64,000 bases of DNA from CAJXQU01 sp965223825. GTDB taxonomy: Bacteria > Pseudomonadota > Gammaproteobacteria > CAJXQU01. The stretch spans positions 1,922,001-1,986,000 of the forward strand of contig OZ245018.1 in the NCBI GenBank assembly GCA_965223825.1. Reading direction: 5' to 3'. Positions 17,586-25,287 of the stretch are shown here, in pieces. The notes beneath the pieces were generated by a model, which saw only the letters and a list, made by a program, of their open reading frames with translations, made no database searches and was not told the origin of the DNA. How positions within the stretch are numbered: position 1 is the first letter of the stretch; every line of letters begins with the position of its first letter. A program made the position numbers and the translations under genes.

Positions 17586-17595
17586 ACTAATGGCG

Positions 17596-18279
17596 TTATT
17601 TCTCGCTCGCCGCTTCTTCCATACCGCGCATAAATTCGCCCATTGCTCTGCCTGCTTCTTCCGGGGTCATGTCTTCCATACCTTCCATCATTTGTCCCAT
17701 CTTGGAATCGAAATCACCCATTTGCGAGTTGACGTGGCGCGCACCATATTCTCCGCTGAGATTCATCAGGATACTAATCGCCGCCAGCACAGCGAAGACG
17801 ATCGTGGCTTTTTGTCGATCAATCTTGTGGACTTCGATACTTGCTGTAAACATTAAATACGTTCCCCATAACACACCGAGGATCGTGCCGATATAAGGTA
17901 AAATACTTGCCACGGCCATCACTGGCATGATTGCTGAGGCAAACGCAACGCAACGATAGGCAGTCTCATAATTTTCCGCTGACCCCATCAAACGCCAGAT
18001 CACATAAAGTATCGCGGCTGAAACAAAACTCCAGATCAGCATAAAAATCGGAAATCCGATCAACGCAGCAATACCCATTCCCGCCAGTCGTCCGCCACCG
18101 AATAAGCCGAAAACAGTAAAAATCAGCCCGGCAACAAATCCCATCACCACCAGAAAAATAATTGGATCCGTCAAGCCGCCCGTTCGCGGCATGGTTCGGT
18201 AAAACTCAACCGGTTGCTGAATGACACGTAAGGCGGTGTCTTTCACATTGTTTAAATCAAATGGTAATTTTTCACTCAT
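17596..18279 (-). CDS. YIP1-family integral membrane protein
   Basis: 227 residues. A short cytoplasmic N-terminus (LPFDLNNVKDTALRVIQQPV, EFYRTMPRTGG) leads into five membrane helices with Gly/Ala-rich segments. The VILYVIWRLMGSAENYETAY-like region and the FASAIMPV turn are typical of bacterial YIP1 proteins. The C-terminal tail is Met/Glu-rich (MGQMMEGMEDMTPEEAGRAM). Bacterial YIP1 proteins have no assigned function. Its position immediately upstream of the MgtC-like gene makes a two-gene unit ending in the hairpin at 17104-17143. Confidence 0.75.
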   Translation of the reverse strand: MSEKLPFDLNNVKDTALRVIQQPVEFYRTMPRTGGLTDPIIFLVVMGFVAGLIFTVFGLFGGGRLAGMGIAALIGFPIFMLIWSFVSAAILYVIWRLMGSAENYETAYRCVAFASAIMPVMAVASILPYIGTILGVLWGTYLMFTASIEVHKIDRQKATIVFAVLAAISILMNLSGEYGARHVNSQMGDFDSKMGQMMEGMEDMTPEEAGRAMGEFMRGMEEAASEK

Positions 18280-18395
18280 GGCGTATCCCCCGATAGTCCA
18301 GAATTTGATGAATCGCGTGCGGCAACACGAGATCGCGTAGAAGTCAGATATTTGTCACTCTTAAAGGTGGATGATCCAACATCAACCAGAACAGA

Positions 18396-18812
18396 TCAAC
18401 TCACGTGACTGCCCCATTCCCAAACCATTAAGACGATACCGATAAAAAACAACGAAACAGCTTCGAGAATAAAGCCGTTCATTAAGGCAATGCCACCGAC
18501 GCCTGCCAACGCAAGACCAAGAACGTACAGGGTTGGACCTGGAATCAAGTCAGCTTGTTTCCGTCGATAGCCTGAGACAATTAAGCTGATCCCGATGATC
18601 ACCACACTGATCGCAGCCAGACACCAAAGCCCTTGATACACCAACGTCATCGTTGAATAAGGACTCTGGCCACTAAGATATTCGATCACGATATATTGTG
18701 TGATCTTCCATAAAACATGTGATGCGAATAGACCAACGATCAAGATAAACACACCAAACAGTGCGACAATTAAACTTCTGCCCTTAGAACTTTGTTCGAA
18801 GTAAGTCTGCAT
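18396..18812 (-). CDS. Four-helix membrane protein, unknown
   Basis: I place the start at ATG 18812 (MQTYFEQSSKGRSLIVALFG), because GGGGA lies six bases upstream and the longer frame to 19004 would run into the promoter and coding region of the divergent DUF2130 gene. The product of 138 residues has four hydrophobic segments: LIVALFGVFILIVGLFASHV, GLWCLAAISVVIIGISLIV, LYVLGLALAGVGGIALMNGF, and EAVSLFFIGIVLMVW. No family motif is recognised. It is separated from the YIP1 gene by 116 bases. Confidence 0.6.
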   Translation of the reverse strand: MQTYFEQSSKGRSLIVALFGVFILIVGLFASHVLWKITQYIVIEYLSGQSPYSTMTLVYQGLWCLAAISVVIIGISLIVSGYRRKQADLIPGPTLYVLGLALAGVGGIALMNGFILEAVSLFFIGIVLMVWEWGSHVS

Positions 18813-18911
18813 ATCATTCCCCATTTTTGTCCACCCGACACAAGACAGGCTTAGGACACGGATACACTTTTTTATTATGCTTACCGCTCTGAATAATAAA
18901 CCCGATCCCTC

Positions 18912-20273
18912 ATGACTGACAATTCTATCCAATGCCCTGAGTGCGGCGCTGAAATCGAAATCTCCGATGTACTCTCGCGCAAGATCGAACACGATCTCAA
19001 ACAATCACTAAAAGCTGAACATGAACAAAAGCTTAAACATGCGCTAGAGCGACAAAAATCCCACGCTCAAAATGAGTTTGATCAGTCCTTGCAGCAACTC
19101 AAGAGTGAACTGGAAGGTCAAGCAAAACAACTCGAAGCCGCAAAAGCCAAAGAGCAAAATCTACAGCAGCAAGCGACCGATCTTGCCCGTCAACAAGCCG
19201 AGTTAGACACCACTGTCACAGCTCGATTAAAAGAAAAAGAAACACAGCTCAAAACACAATTAAGTGAAAAATTACGCGAAGAAAACTCATTATTAATAAA
19301 TGACTTAAAAGAACAACTGCAAGAGAAATCAACCGCAATAGATGAATCCCGCACACGTGAAATGGATTTGATCAAACAAGCACGCCAGCTCGAAGAAGAA
19401 AAGAAAAACATGCGTTTGGAAGTGGAGCGTCGTGTTGATGCGAGTCGTAAGGAACTCGAATCACGCATGGCTAAAGAGTTCGACGAAGCATCGCGTTTGA
19501 AGTTGCTGGAAAAAGAAAAACAGATCGACGGTTTGCGTAAGTCGCTCGACGAAGCTCGACGAAAAAGTGAACAAGGATCAATGGAAACGCAAGGCGAAGT
19601 CTTAGAGCTTGATCTGGAAAACCGTCTACGCACCGCATTTCCTCATGATCAATTCACTCCCGTGGCAAAAGGGGCAAAAGGCGCGGACGTAATCCAACAA
19701 GTGTTTGACGCGACCATGAATGAGTGTGGAAAAATCATCTGGGAAGTCAAAAACACTAAAGCCTTCTCGCCACTGTGGATTCAGAAACTCAAGGATGATC
19801 AACGATCGGCTGGCGCGAGTTTAGCCGTTCTGGTCAGTGTGGTATTGCCAGACTCGATCAAACAGTTTGGTCAACACGAAGGGATCTGGTTATCCGATAT
19901 TCACTCCTATTTACCGCTGGTGACTGCGTTGCGCGATCAGTTAATTCAAGTCAACTTTGCTCGTCAAGCCTCTGAAGGTAAAGGGGAAAAAATGGAGTTA
20001 ATGTTCAGCTATTTATCTGGCGATGAATTCCGCCAACGGATTGAAGCGATCGTTGAAGCCTTTAACGATATGCAGGACCAACTCAATAAGGAACGCCGTG
20101 CAATGGAAAAACTTTGGCGCGAGCGGGAAAAACAAATCCAACGTATCACCAATAATACGGTTGGGATGTATGGCGAAGTACGTGGAATAATTGGCTCATC
20201 CGTCGCCAGCATTCCGTCATTGGAACTGGATCCGGACTTTGATGAGGACGATGATCAAAAACGACTCCTATAA
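18912..20273 (+). CDS. DUF2130 coiled-coil protein
   Basis: 453 residues. It opens with a zinc-ribbon-like start, IQCPECGAEIEISDVLSRKI, followed by a long charged coiled coil (residues 25-225, rich in Lys, Glu, Gln). The DUF2130 domain then runs from about residue 230: ENRLRTAFPHDQFTPVAKGA, GADVIQQVFD and GKIIWEVKNTKAFSPLWIQK. The last part has the restriction-endonuclease-like pattern of D...EVK (Asp in GADVI, Glu-Val-Lys in WEVKN), suggesting a nuclease fold. The biological role is not established. It begins divergently from the four-helix membrane protein gene. Confidence 0.8.
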   Translation: MTDNSIQCPECGAEIEISDVLSRKIEHDLKQSLKAEHEQKLKHALERQKSHAQNEFDQSLQQLKSELEGQAKQLEAAKAKEQNLQQQATDLARQQAELDTTVTARLKEKETQLKTQLSEKLREENSLLINDLKEQLQEKSTAIDESRTREMDLIKQARQLEEEKKNMRLEVERRVDASRKELESRMAKEFDEASRLKLLEKEKQIDGLRKSLDEARRKSEQGSMETQGEVLELDLENRLRTAFPHDQFTPVAKGAKGADVIQQVFDATMNECGKIIWEVKNTKAFSPLWIQKLKDDQRSAGASLAVLVSVVLPDSIKQFGQHEGIWLSDIHSYLPLVTALRDQLIQVNFARQASEGKGEKMELMFSYLSGDEFRQRIEAIVEAFNDMQDQLNKERRAMEKLWREREKQIQRITNNTVGMYGEVRGIIGSSVASIPSLELDPDFDEDDDQKRLL

Positions 20274-20680
20274 GCTGTTACCGAATCCAATCTCAGCTGT
20301 GACAATTTTCCGTCCTAATACAGCAAGATAAGAACCATCTCGCACCCCTTGTTAATTTATTGACGTTTTACCCTCAAGTTTTCCCCCTCTAGGTCGTTAA
20401 CTATTTCAGCAGTGATTGCAAATGGATATGCAGCTGCATGCTTGCGGTCATGGAGTGACTGCAAATACGGCCAAGGATGGCCACCCCATTTTCACATTCC
20501 CCCACGCCCGGTTCGTTTCTGGACGAAAAATGCTGATTAACATGATGTAAACGGTTACATCAGCAACACCTTCGAGCGAGTTCAAAACAACACACCGCCT
20601 TAAAAAGAGTTTATCGGATGATCTTCAACATCGCTGAGTTTTAGGGGTAAATAGCCATCAGGGATTATTTACAATTAACT
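20274..20680 (+). promoter_or_regulatory. Upstream activator region of a sigma-54 promoter
   Basis: This non-coding stretch holds several ordered elements. AGTGATTGCAAAT at 20411-20423 recurs as AGTGACTGCAAAT at 20454-20466 (12 of 13 identical, offset 43 bases, about four helical turns, so on one DNA face). ATGCAGCTGCAT at 20428-20439 is a perfect 12-bp palindrome between them. Further down, GATGTAAACGGTTACATC at 20544-20561 is a near-perfect palindrome nested inside a TGCTGAT/ATCAGCA pair (20531-20537, 20559-20565). Their distance of about 120-300 bases from the -24/-12 element suits enhancer sites for a sigma-54 activator. Which activator binds is unknown. Confidence 0.45.
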
Positions 20681-20696
20681 TGGCACGAGTAATGCT
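20680..20696 (+). promoter_or_regulatory. Sigma-54 (-24/-12) promoter
   Basis: TTGGCACGAGTAATGCT matches the RpoN consensus TTGGCACG-N4-TTGCT at all but one fixed position (A for the first T of the -12 box), with the invariant GG (20682-20683) and GC (20694-20695) at the correct spacing. Transcription would start near 20707. The only thing downstream on this strand is a short hairpin-rich segment and a terminator, so it appears to drive a small RNA. Confidence 0.65.
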
Positions 20697-20706
20697 TTCT
20701 CTTTAG

Positions 20707-20787
20707 TGCACAACAATCACCCCCTGGTTGTTGTACTCCTCCCTTTGGGTTTATTTTTTACGCCTCTCTTTTGAGAGGCGTTTTTTT
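20707..20787 (+). ncRNA. Candidate sigma-54-dependent small RNA, about 80 nt
   Basis: From the predicted start near 20707 the transcript would fold into a 5' hairpin (ACAACAA at 20710 pairing with TTGTTGT, loop TCACCCCCTGG). A C-rich single strand with CTCCTCCC follows, resembling an anti-Shine-Dalgarno seed. It ends in a perfect terminator (CGCCTCTC/GAGAGGCG, 20761-20780, followed by seven T). The T-run is on the plus strand only, so this terminator serves plus-strand RNA and not the convergent mazG gene, which supports a real transcript here. I do not recognise a known RNA family; sequence similarity to CrcZ, GlmY or Qrr is not visible. Start and length are predictions. Confidence 0.55.
20761..20787 (+). 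terminator. Rho-independent terminator of the candidate small RNA
   Basis: Perfect 8-bp stem CGCCTCTC/GAGAGGCG with a TTTT loop and seven following T on the plus strand. It touches the end of mazG, which runs the other way. On the minus strand the hairpin is followed by GTAAAAAATAAA and so is not a terminator for mazG. Confidence 0.85.
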
Positions 20788-21580
20788 ATTTGTAAGATCG
20801 TTCATGCAGCTTCGCTTCATCCCACAAAGCATCCATCTCTTCTAACGTTGCTTGATCCGGATCAGAACCTTTTTCAGCTAAAGCGGATTCGATGTAGCGA
20901 AAACGCCGTTCGAATTTATTATTTGATCGACGTAAAGCCTGTTCTGGATCAACATCCAAATGCCGTGCGAGATTCACGCAGACGCAGAGTAGATCACCCA
21001 ATTCATCTTCGATCTTTTCTTTGCCCATCTGCTGGTCGATCGCTTCGTGAATTTCACCGACCTCTTCTTTCAACTTTTCCCAGACAGGTTCGATCGTTTG
21101 CCAGTCGAACCCAACGCGAGCTGCACGGCCCTGAATTTTCGCGGCACGTGTGAGCGCGGGTAAGTTGATCGGAATATTTTCCATTAGGCTCGTCAGCGCG
21201 TTACCTTTCGCTTCTCGTTCAGCCTGCTTTTTCGCTTCCCATTGCGCGTTCAAATCGACCTCATCAACCTTCTCACCGGCGAAAACATGCGGATGTCGAT
21301 CCACTAATTTCCGACAGATTGCCGCGACAACATCATCAAACGTAAAGTGATTTTGCTCAGCTCCCAATTGAGCATAAAAAACAATCTGAAAAAGCAGATC
21401 GCCTAGTTCTTCAGGTAGTTCATCTAACTGATTGTTTTCAATCGCATCGACAACTTCATAAACTTCTTCAACAGTGTGCGGAATGATCGTCCGGTAAGTT
21501 TGTCTGAGATCCCACGGGCAGCCCGTTTCCGGATCGCGCAACTGCTGCATGATCTGCAGTAATTCCTCGATTTGACTCAT
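20786..21580 (-). CDS. mazG: Nucleoside triphosphate pyrophosphohydrolase MazG
   Basis: 264 residues with two tandem MazG domains. The first has DPETGCPWDLRQTYRTIIPH and the metal-binding EEVYEVVDAIEN followed by EELGDLLFQIVFYAQL. The second has LKEEVGEIHEAI and EDELGDLLCVCVNLARHLDV. These are the ExxE-12-ExxD patterns of the all-alpha NTP pyrophosphatases. The enzyme hydrolyses (d)NTPs to monophosphates, cleaning the pool and tempering ppGpp in E. coli. Length and domain layout match E. coli MazG. The gene is divergent from an HNH nuclease gene and has no co-transcribed toxin-antitoxin partner. Confidence 0.93.
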   Translation of the reverse strand: MSQIEELLQIMQQLRDPETGCPWDLRQTYRTIIPHTVEEVYEVVDAIENNQLDELPEELGDLLFQIVFYAQLGAEQNHFTFDDVVAAICRKLVDRHPHVFAGEKVDEVDLNAQWEAKKQAEREAKGNALTSLMENIPINLPALTRAAKIQGRAARVGFDWQTIEPVWEKLKEEVGEIHEAIDQQMGKEKIEDELGDLLCVCVNLARHLDVDPEQALRRSNNKFERRFRYIESALAEKGSDPDQATLEEMDALWDEAKLHERSYK

Positions 21581-21634
21581 AGTGCAACCTGTTGTTTAAA
21601 TGAGCGAAGATCATATCACCTGAAGGGCAGTCGA

Positions 21635-22210
21635 ATGGCAATCCCCTTGATATTACGATTAGATATTTCCGGTCTCCCAATGACTTGGATCCCGTGGGAA
21701 GATGCTGTCAGTCTTTACACGCGGGATATGGTTGCATGGACAGCCGGTGAGAGTATGTTCTCGATACACGGCGGTACGAACCGTCTCACAGGACAACGTT
21801 CGCATATCGACGTGAATTCCATTATCGCCGTGAGACGACAATCAAAAACACGCTTCCGCCCACGCACTATTCCCCCTTTAAATAACCGCGAATTATTTTA
21901 TCGAGACGGAAATTTATGCCTTTATTGCGGTCGTATACTCGCAGATAGTCAGCTTACTCGCGATCATGTAAAACCTGTCTCTCGTGGCGGTGAGAATGTC
22001 TGGTCAAATGTTGTGGCCGCCTGCAAAAGTTGCAACACCCGTAAAGGTTGTCGTCTACCTGAAGAGGCAAATATGCCCTTACTGGCCATCCCATATGAAC
22101 CCAATTGGTCAGAATACCTTGCGCTATCAAACCGTCGAATTCTGGTAGACCAAATGGACTTCCTAAAGGGTCGGTTCTCACAAAGTGATCGGCTGCTTAG
22201 CTTGCTCTAA
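21635..22210 (+). CDS. HNH endonuclease family protein
   Basis: 191 residues from ATG 21635, preceded by GAAGGG; an in-frame ATG at 21572 lies inside the mazG start region and is unlikely. The N-terminal half starts PLILRLDISGLPMTWIPWED. The C-terminal HNH core carries two zinc-binding CxxC pairs (LCLYCGR and ACKSCN) and the catalytic LTRDHVKPVSRGGENVWSN. This architecture is widespread as a stand-alone chromosomal HNH protein in proteobacteria. Substrate is unknown; no methylase or restriction partner is adjacent. Confidence 0.85.
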   Translation: MAIPLILRLDISGLPMTWIPWEDAVSLYTRDMVAWTAGESMFSIHGGTNRLTGQRSHIDVNSIIAVRRQSKTRFRPRTIPPLNNRELFYRDGNLCLYCGRILADSQLTRDHVKPVSRGGENVWSNVVAACKSCNTRKGCRLPEEANMPLLAIPYEPNWSEYLALSNRRILVDQMDFLKGRFSQSDRLLSLL

Positions 22211-22355
22211 TCTTGTATCCAAGACGCGATCAATCAAACATAACCCCTAGCCACACCCACCGCCCGTCTGCGGATTGCGTACGATCAAGAATATGCTTAA
22301 ATAGCGACTGACTTTTTGAATGAATGTTTCACTCACCCCCTCAGGAAAGCATCCA

Positions 22356-23531
22356 ATGGATTTATTCACCTCGAGCCAACGCATGGCTGATGTTCAAGCC
22401 CCGATCATCCCCGTGATCGGCGATCTCATTCACACCAATCCCGGCACGATCAGCCTCGCCCAAGGTGTGGTTTCCTATCCTCCGCCTGCGGCTGCGCTTG
22501 AGTCGCTGAGTACATTTGCTTCTGATGTGAGCAATCATCTCTACGGATCTTCCATCGGACAAGCTGATCTACTCAGCTTGATCAAAGAAAAGTTAGAACT
22601 GGAAAATCATATAAAATCTGATCTCACTGATCGCGTTATCGTCACTGCCGGCGCTAACATGGCCTTTCTCACGGCACTATTTGCGATCATTGATTCAGAC
22701 GATGAAGTCATTCTTCCGACACCGTATTATTTTAATCATGAGATGGCGATCAAAATGTTGGATGCTTCGCCCGTTCTTGTGCCGACAGATGCACATTTTC
22801 AGCTTGATATTGATCAGATAAAAGCTGCGATAACTGATCGCACGCGGGCAATTGTCACCATTTCCCCGAATAATCCTTCGGGAGTGATGTATCCCCGCGA
22901 GGTACTTGAGCAGATCAATCGATTATGCCGCGATCGTGGGCTGTATCATATTTGCGATGAGGCGTATGAATATTTTACCTATGGAGAAAATACACACTTT
23001 TCTCCTTTAAGCTCACCGGATTCTGTTGATCACACCATCGGTATCTATTCACTTTCTAAGGCTTATGGGTTTGCCAGTTGGCGAGTGGGTTACATGGTGA
23101 TTCCGCCGCAATTATTGTTACCCATCATGAAAGTGCAAGACACAAACCTCATTTGCAATAGCCTGATCGCGCAACACGCTGCTCAGGCTGCATTGACCAC
23201 CGGACGAACCTACTGCGACGCTCAGGTAAAACAATTAGATCACACACGTGAATTAATTCTGACAACACTCGAACCGTATCGCGAACAAGTATCGTTTCCT
23301 GATCCACAAGGGGCTTTTTATTTAATGATGAAAGTACAAACCGATCTGCCTGATATGCTGATCGTCGAAAGATTAATTAAAGAACATCGCGTTGGGGTAT
23401 TACCCGGTTCAGCATTTGGCTTAGAAAATGGCTGCTATTTGCGTGTGTCATTCGGCGCGTTGCAGGTCGATACGGCACTATCTGGTATTCAGCGATTAAT
23501 GAATGGATTACAAGCTATCTGCTACAATTAA
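22356..23531 (+). CDS. PLP-dependent aminotransferase, class I/II
   Basis: About 391 residues from ATG 22356, chosen because AGGAAAG lies seven bases upstream; 22320 is the longer alternative. Fold type I aminotransferase features are all visible: ANMAFLTALFAIIDSDDEVI, the cofactor-binding ISPNNPSGVMYPREVL and ICDEAYEYFTYG, the lysine for the Schiff base in YSLSKAYGFASWRVGYM, and the carboxylate-binding Arg in NGCYLRVSFG. The amino-acid substrate cannot be told from sequence; an aspartate/tyrosine-type or methionine aminotransferase role is possible. It is the first of a co-oriented set of genes up to 25065. Confidence 0.85.
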   Translation: MDLFTSSQRMADVQAPIIPVIGDLIHTNPGTISLAQGVVSYPPPAAALESLSTFASDVSNHLYGSSIGQADLLSLIKEKLELENHIKSDLTDRVIVTAGANMAFLTALFAIIDSDDEVILPTPYYFNHEMAIKMLDASPVLVPTDAHFQLDIDQIKAAITDRTRAIVTISPNNPSGVMYPREVLEQINRLCRDRGLYHICDEAYEYFTYGENTHFSPLSSPDSVDHTIGIYSLSKAYGFASWRVGYMVIPPQLLLPIMKVQDTNLICNSLIAQHAAQAALTTGRTYCDAQVKQLDHTRELILTTLEPYREQVSFPDPQGAFYLMMKVQTDLPDMLIVERLIKEHRVGVLPGSAFGLENGCYLRVSFGALQVDTALSGIQRLMNGLQAICYN

Positions 23532-23616
23532 GAACGCTGAATCGAACTTTTATAATCGTAACAGTCAACTAATAGAATAATAACAACGTACCCACAACGA
23601 ATTACAGGATTTAACC

Positions 23617-24024
23617 ATGCGTAAGCTTTCTAAAATACTCGTCGCCAGCCTGTCGGCGGCTTGCCTCAACTCCCTTAGTTTTAACGTCACCGCTGCTGAT
23701 GCCGAAGGCAATTATGCCGTTTGGGGTGAAGGTGGCCTTTCTTGCTTTCAATATTCAAAATTACGTGCTGAAGGGAATGACGACAAAGTAAAAGCATTTT
23801 TGCGTGGTTATCTGACCGCTTACAACACGGTAAGTGGTGACACATATAGCATTACCGGTCCAGTGAAAATGCCACAAGCTTTGGAAATTATTGATGAACA
23901 TTGTGACGAAAAAGCCATCGACAGTTTTGATCGTGCTATACAAATGATGATCACCAATGTCGAAGACAACCGTTACCGCACACCCAATCAAAAAGGTGTC
24001 GTTGGTGGTTGGGGCAAACAGTAA
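23617..24024 (+). CDS. Small exported protein, unknown
   Basis: 135 residues with a signal peptide (MRKLSKILVASLSAACLNSL SFNVTAADA, cleavage after an Ala-Ala site). The mature domain is about 105 residues, mostly helical, with two cysteines (GGLSCFQYSKL and DEHCDEKAID) and the stretch VKAFLRGYLTAYNTVSGDTY. This spacing resembles small periplasmic chaperone-like or inhibitor-like (HdeA or Rap1a-type) proteins that hold two helices together with one disulfide; the resemblance is only in layout. It stands alone between the aminotransferase and Nudix genes. Confidence 0.6.
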   Translation: MRKLSKILVASLSAACLNSLSFNVTAADAEGNYAVWGEGGLSCFQYSKLRAEGNDDKVKAFLRGYLTAYNTVSGDTYSITGPVKMPQALEIIDEHCDEKAIDSFDRAIQMMITNVEDNRYRTPNQKGVVGGWGKQ

Positions 24025-24045
24025 TGTCTATGGATTAACCTGAAC

Positions 24046-24690
24046 ATGATCACATCAGACTCGATCAGGGCCAGTTTTGACATGATGGAGGCCATAGCCT
24101 TTGAAGATGAAAATCACATTGACGATTTACATCTCACACCAGCCGCAGTCTTAATTGGATTGATCGATTCTGATGATTCAACCGGGTTTAGTATTTTACT
24201 CACAACGCGGACACAACACTTACATCATCACCCCGGTCAGATCAGTTTGCCCGGTGGTCGGCTCGATGCGACAGATAGCTCGCTTATGCACACCGCATTG
24301 CGCGAAACACATGAGGAAATTGGAGTCAGCAATCAGTACATTGACATGCTTGGTGGACTACAAACTTACAAAAGTGTGACGGGTTTCATCATCACACCTT
24401 TCGTCGCTTACATTCGTCCGGGGTATGATTTGAAACCAGACCCTTTCGAAGTCGATGATGTATTCAGCGTTCCATTAAGTACCGTCCTGAACCCGCTAAA
24501 CCACCGAAAGATCCTACGCGATAATGCTATGAGTACAGAAAATGAACAACATGATTTCTATTTTGAAATAAACTATGGTACAAAGCGGATCTGGGGGGTA
24601 ACCGCCGGTATATTAGTAAGTTTTTACAAGAGGTTAAGGGAGAAACATCCTCTATATTGTGAATTGGTGCCTCAATTTAAATCGCAATGA
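24046..24690 (+). CDS. Nudix hydrolase, CoA pyrophosphatase type (NudL-like)
   Basis: 214 residues. The coenzyme A pyrophosphatase pre-motif ILLTTRTQHLHHHPGQISLP leads into the Nudix box GGRLDATDSSLMHTALRETH followed by EEIGV. The REx2EE glutamates are present as RETHEE. The family cleaves CoA and its derivatives to 4'-phosphopantetheine compounds and 3',5'-ADP, and usually has 190-220 residues. The substrate is inferred from the upstream UPF0035-like motif. No operon partner is evident. Confidence 0.85.
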   Translation: MITSDSIRASFDMMEAIAFEDENHIDDLHLTPAAVLIGLIDSDDSTGFSILLTTRTQHLHHHPGQISLPGGRLDATDSSLMHTALRETHEEIGVSNQYIDMLGGLQTYKSVTGFIITPFVAYIRPGYDLKPDPFEVDDVFSVPLSTVLNPLNHRKILRDNAMSTENEQHDFYFEINYGTKRIWGVTAGILVSFYKRLREKHPLYCELVPQFKSQ

Positions 24691-24780
24691 TTGCACAACC
24701 TTATAAAATAGGTGATCATTTAAAGTGAGCACTTCGAAATCGGCCATACTGGCTAACTTTTTCTACTTAGGAGAAAACAC

Positions 24781-25065
24781 ATGATCAAAGCAACTCGTAT
24801 CTCAGCTCTTATTTTGGCTGCTGGCCTCACTGCTGGTTGTAGTTCAATCACGGTTGAGCAACTGGATGCAGTCGCTGCAACAGCTAACAACGCTCTGTCA
24901 GAAGCACGCGCAGCACAAGACGCGGCTAGCAATGCTCTGAGCGTCGCAAACGAAGCAAATGCAACTGCACAAAGCGCACAAGAAGCGGCTGATGCTGCAC
25001 AAGCTTGCTGCAATGCTAATACAGAACGTTTGGACCGTATGTTCAAACGCGCTATGCAGAAGTAA
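24781..25065 (+). CDS. Alanine-zipper outer-membrane lipoprotein (Lpp/OprI-like)
   Basis: 94 residues. Signal peptide and lipobox: LILAAGLTAGC. The mature part is a heptad-patterned alanine-rich coiled coil (EARAAQDAASNALSVANEAN, ATAQSAQEAADAAQACCNAN), ending ERLDRMFKRAMQK with the C-terminal lysine. In Braun-type lipoproteins that terminal Lys is the residue joined to peptidoglycan. Unusual is a CC pair inside the coil (AQACCNAN). A strong ribosome site (TTAGGAGA) and its own terminator (25091-25123) fit an abundant protein. An L,D-transpeptidase gene, the enzyme class that makes this link, lies 220 bases away on the other strand. Confidence 0.88.
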   Translation: MIKATRISALILAAGLTAGCSSITVEQLDAVAATANNALSEARAAQDAASNALSVANEANATAQSAQEAADAAQACCNANTERLDRMFKRAMQK

Positions 25066-25090
25066 TTTCTTAGTCAGCATGCACTAGATC

Positions 25091-25123
25091 AAAAAAGCCG
25101 TTCCTCGGGAACGGCTTTTTTTT
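25091..25123 (+). terminator. Rho-independent terminator of the lpp-like gene
   Basis: AAAAAAGCCGTTCC-TC-GGGAACGGCTTTTTTTT: a 9-bp GC-rich stem with A- and T-runs on both sides, 26 bases after the lipoprotein stop. It can also work for minus-strand transcription. Confidence 0.92.
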
Positions 25124-25287
25124 ATTCTCATAATTTCCCTATAAACGCACTTGGAGAAAAAGAGTTTTATTAAAATTCACTCAATCCAATCTCGCCGTAA
25201 ATTATCATCTCAGTTCAGTTAAATTTTTAACTTAATTTCTAAAATAAAAAAAACGTCCCATTTCGATTATTTTTAATTCAATCTGAT

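Noticed and set aside
20786..22210. mazG with HNH nuclease as a toxin-antitoxin or restriction module
   Set aside because: The genes are divergent, each looks like a housekeeping homologue, and no methylase or antitoxin is adjacent.
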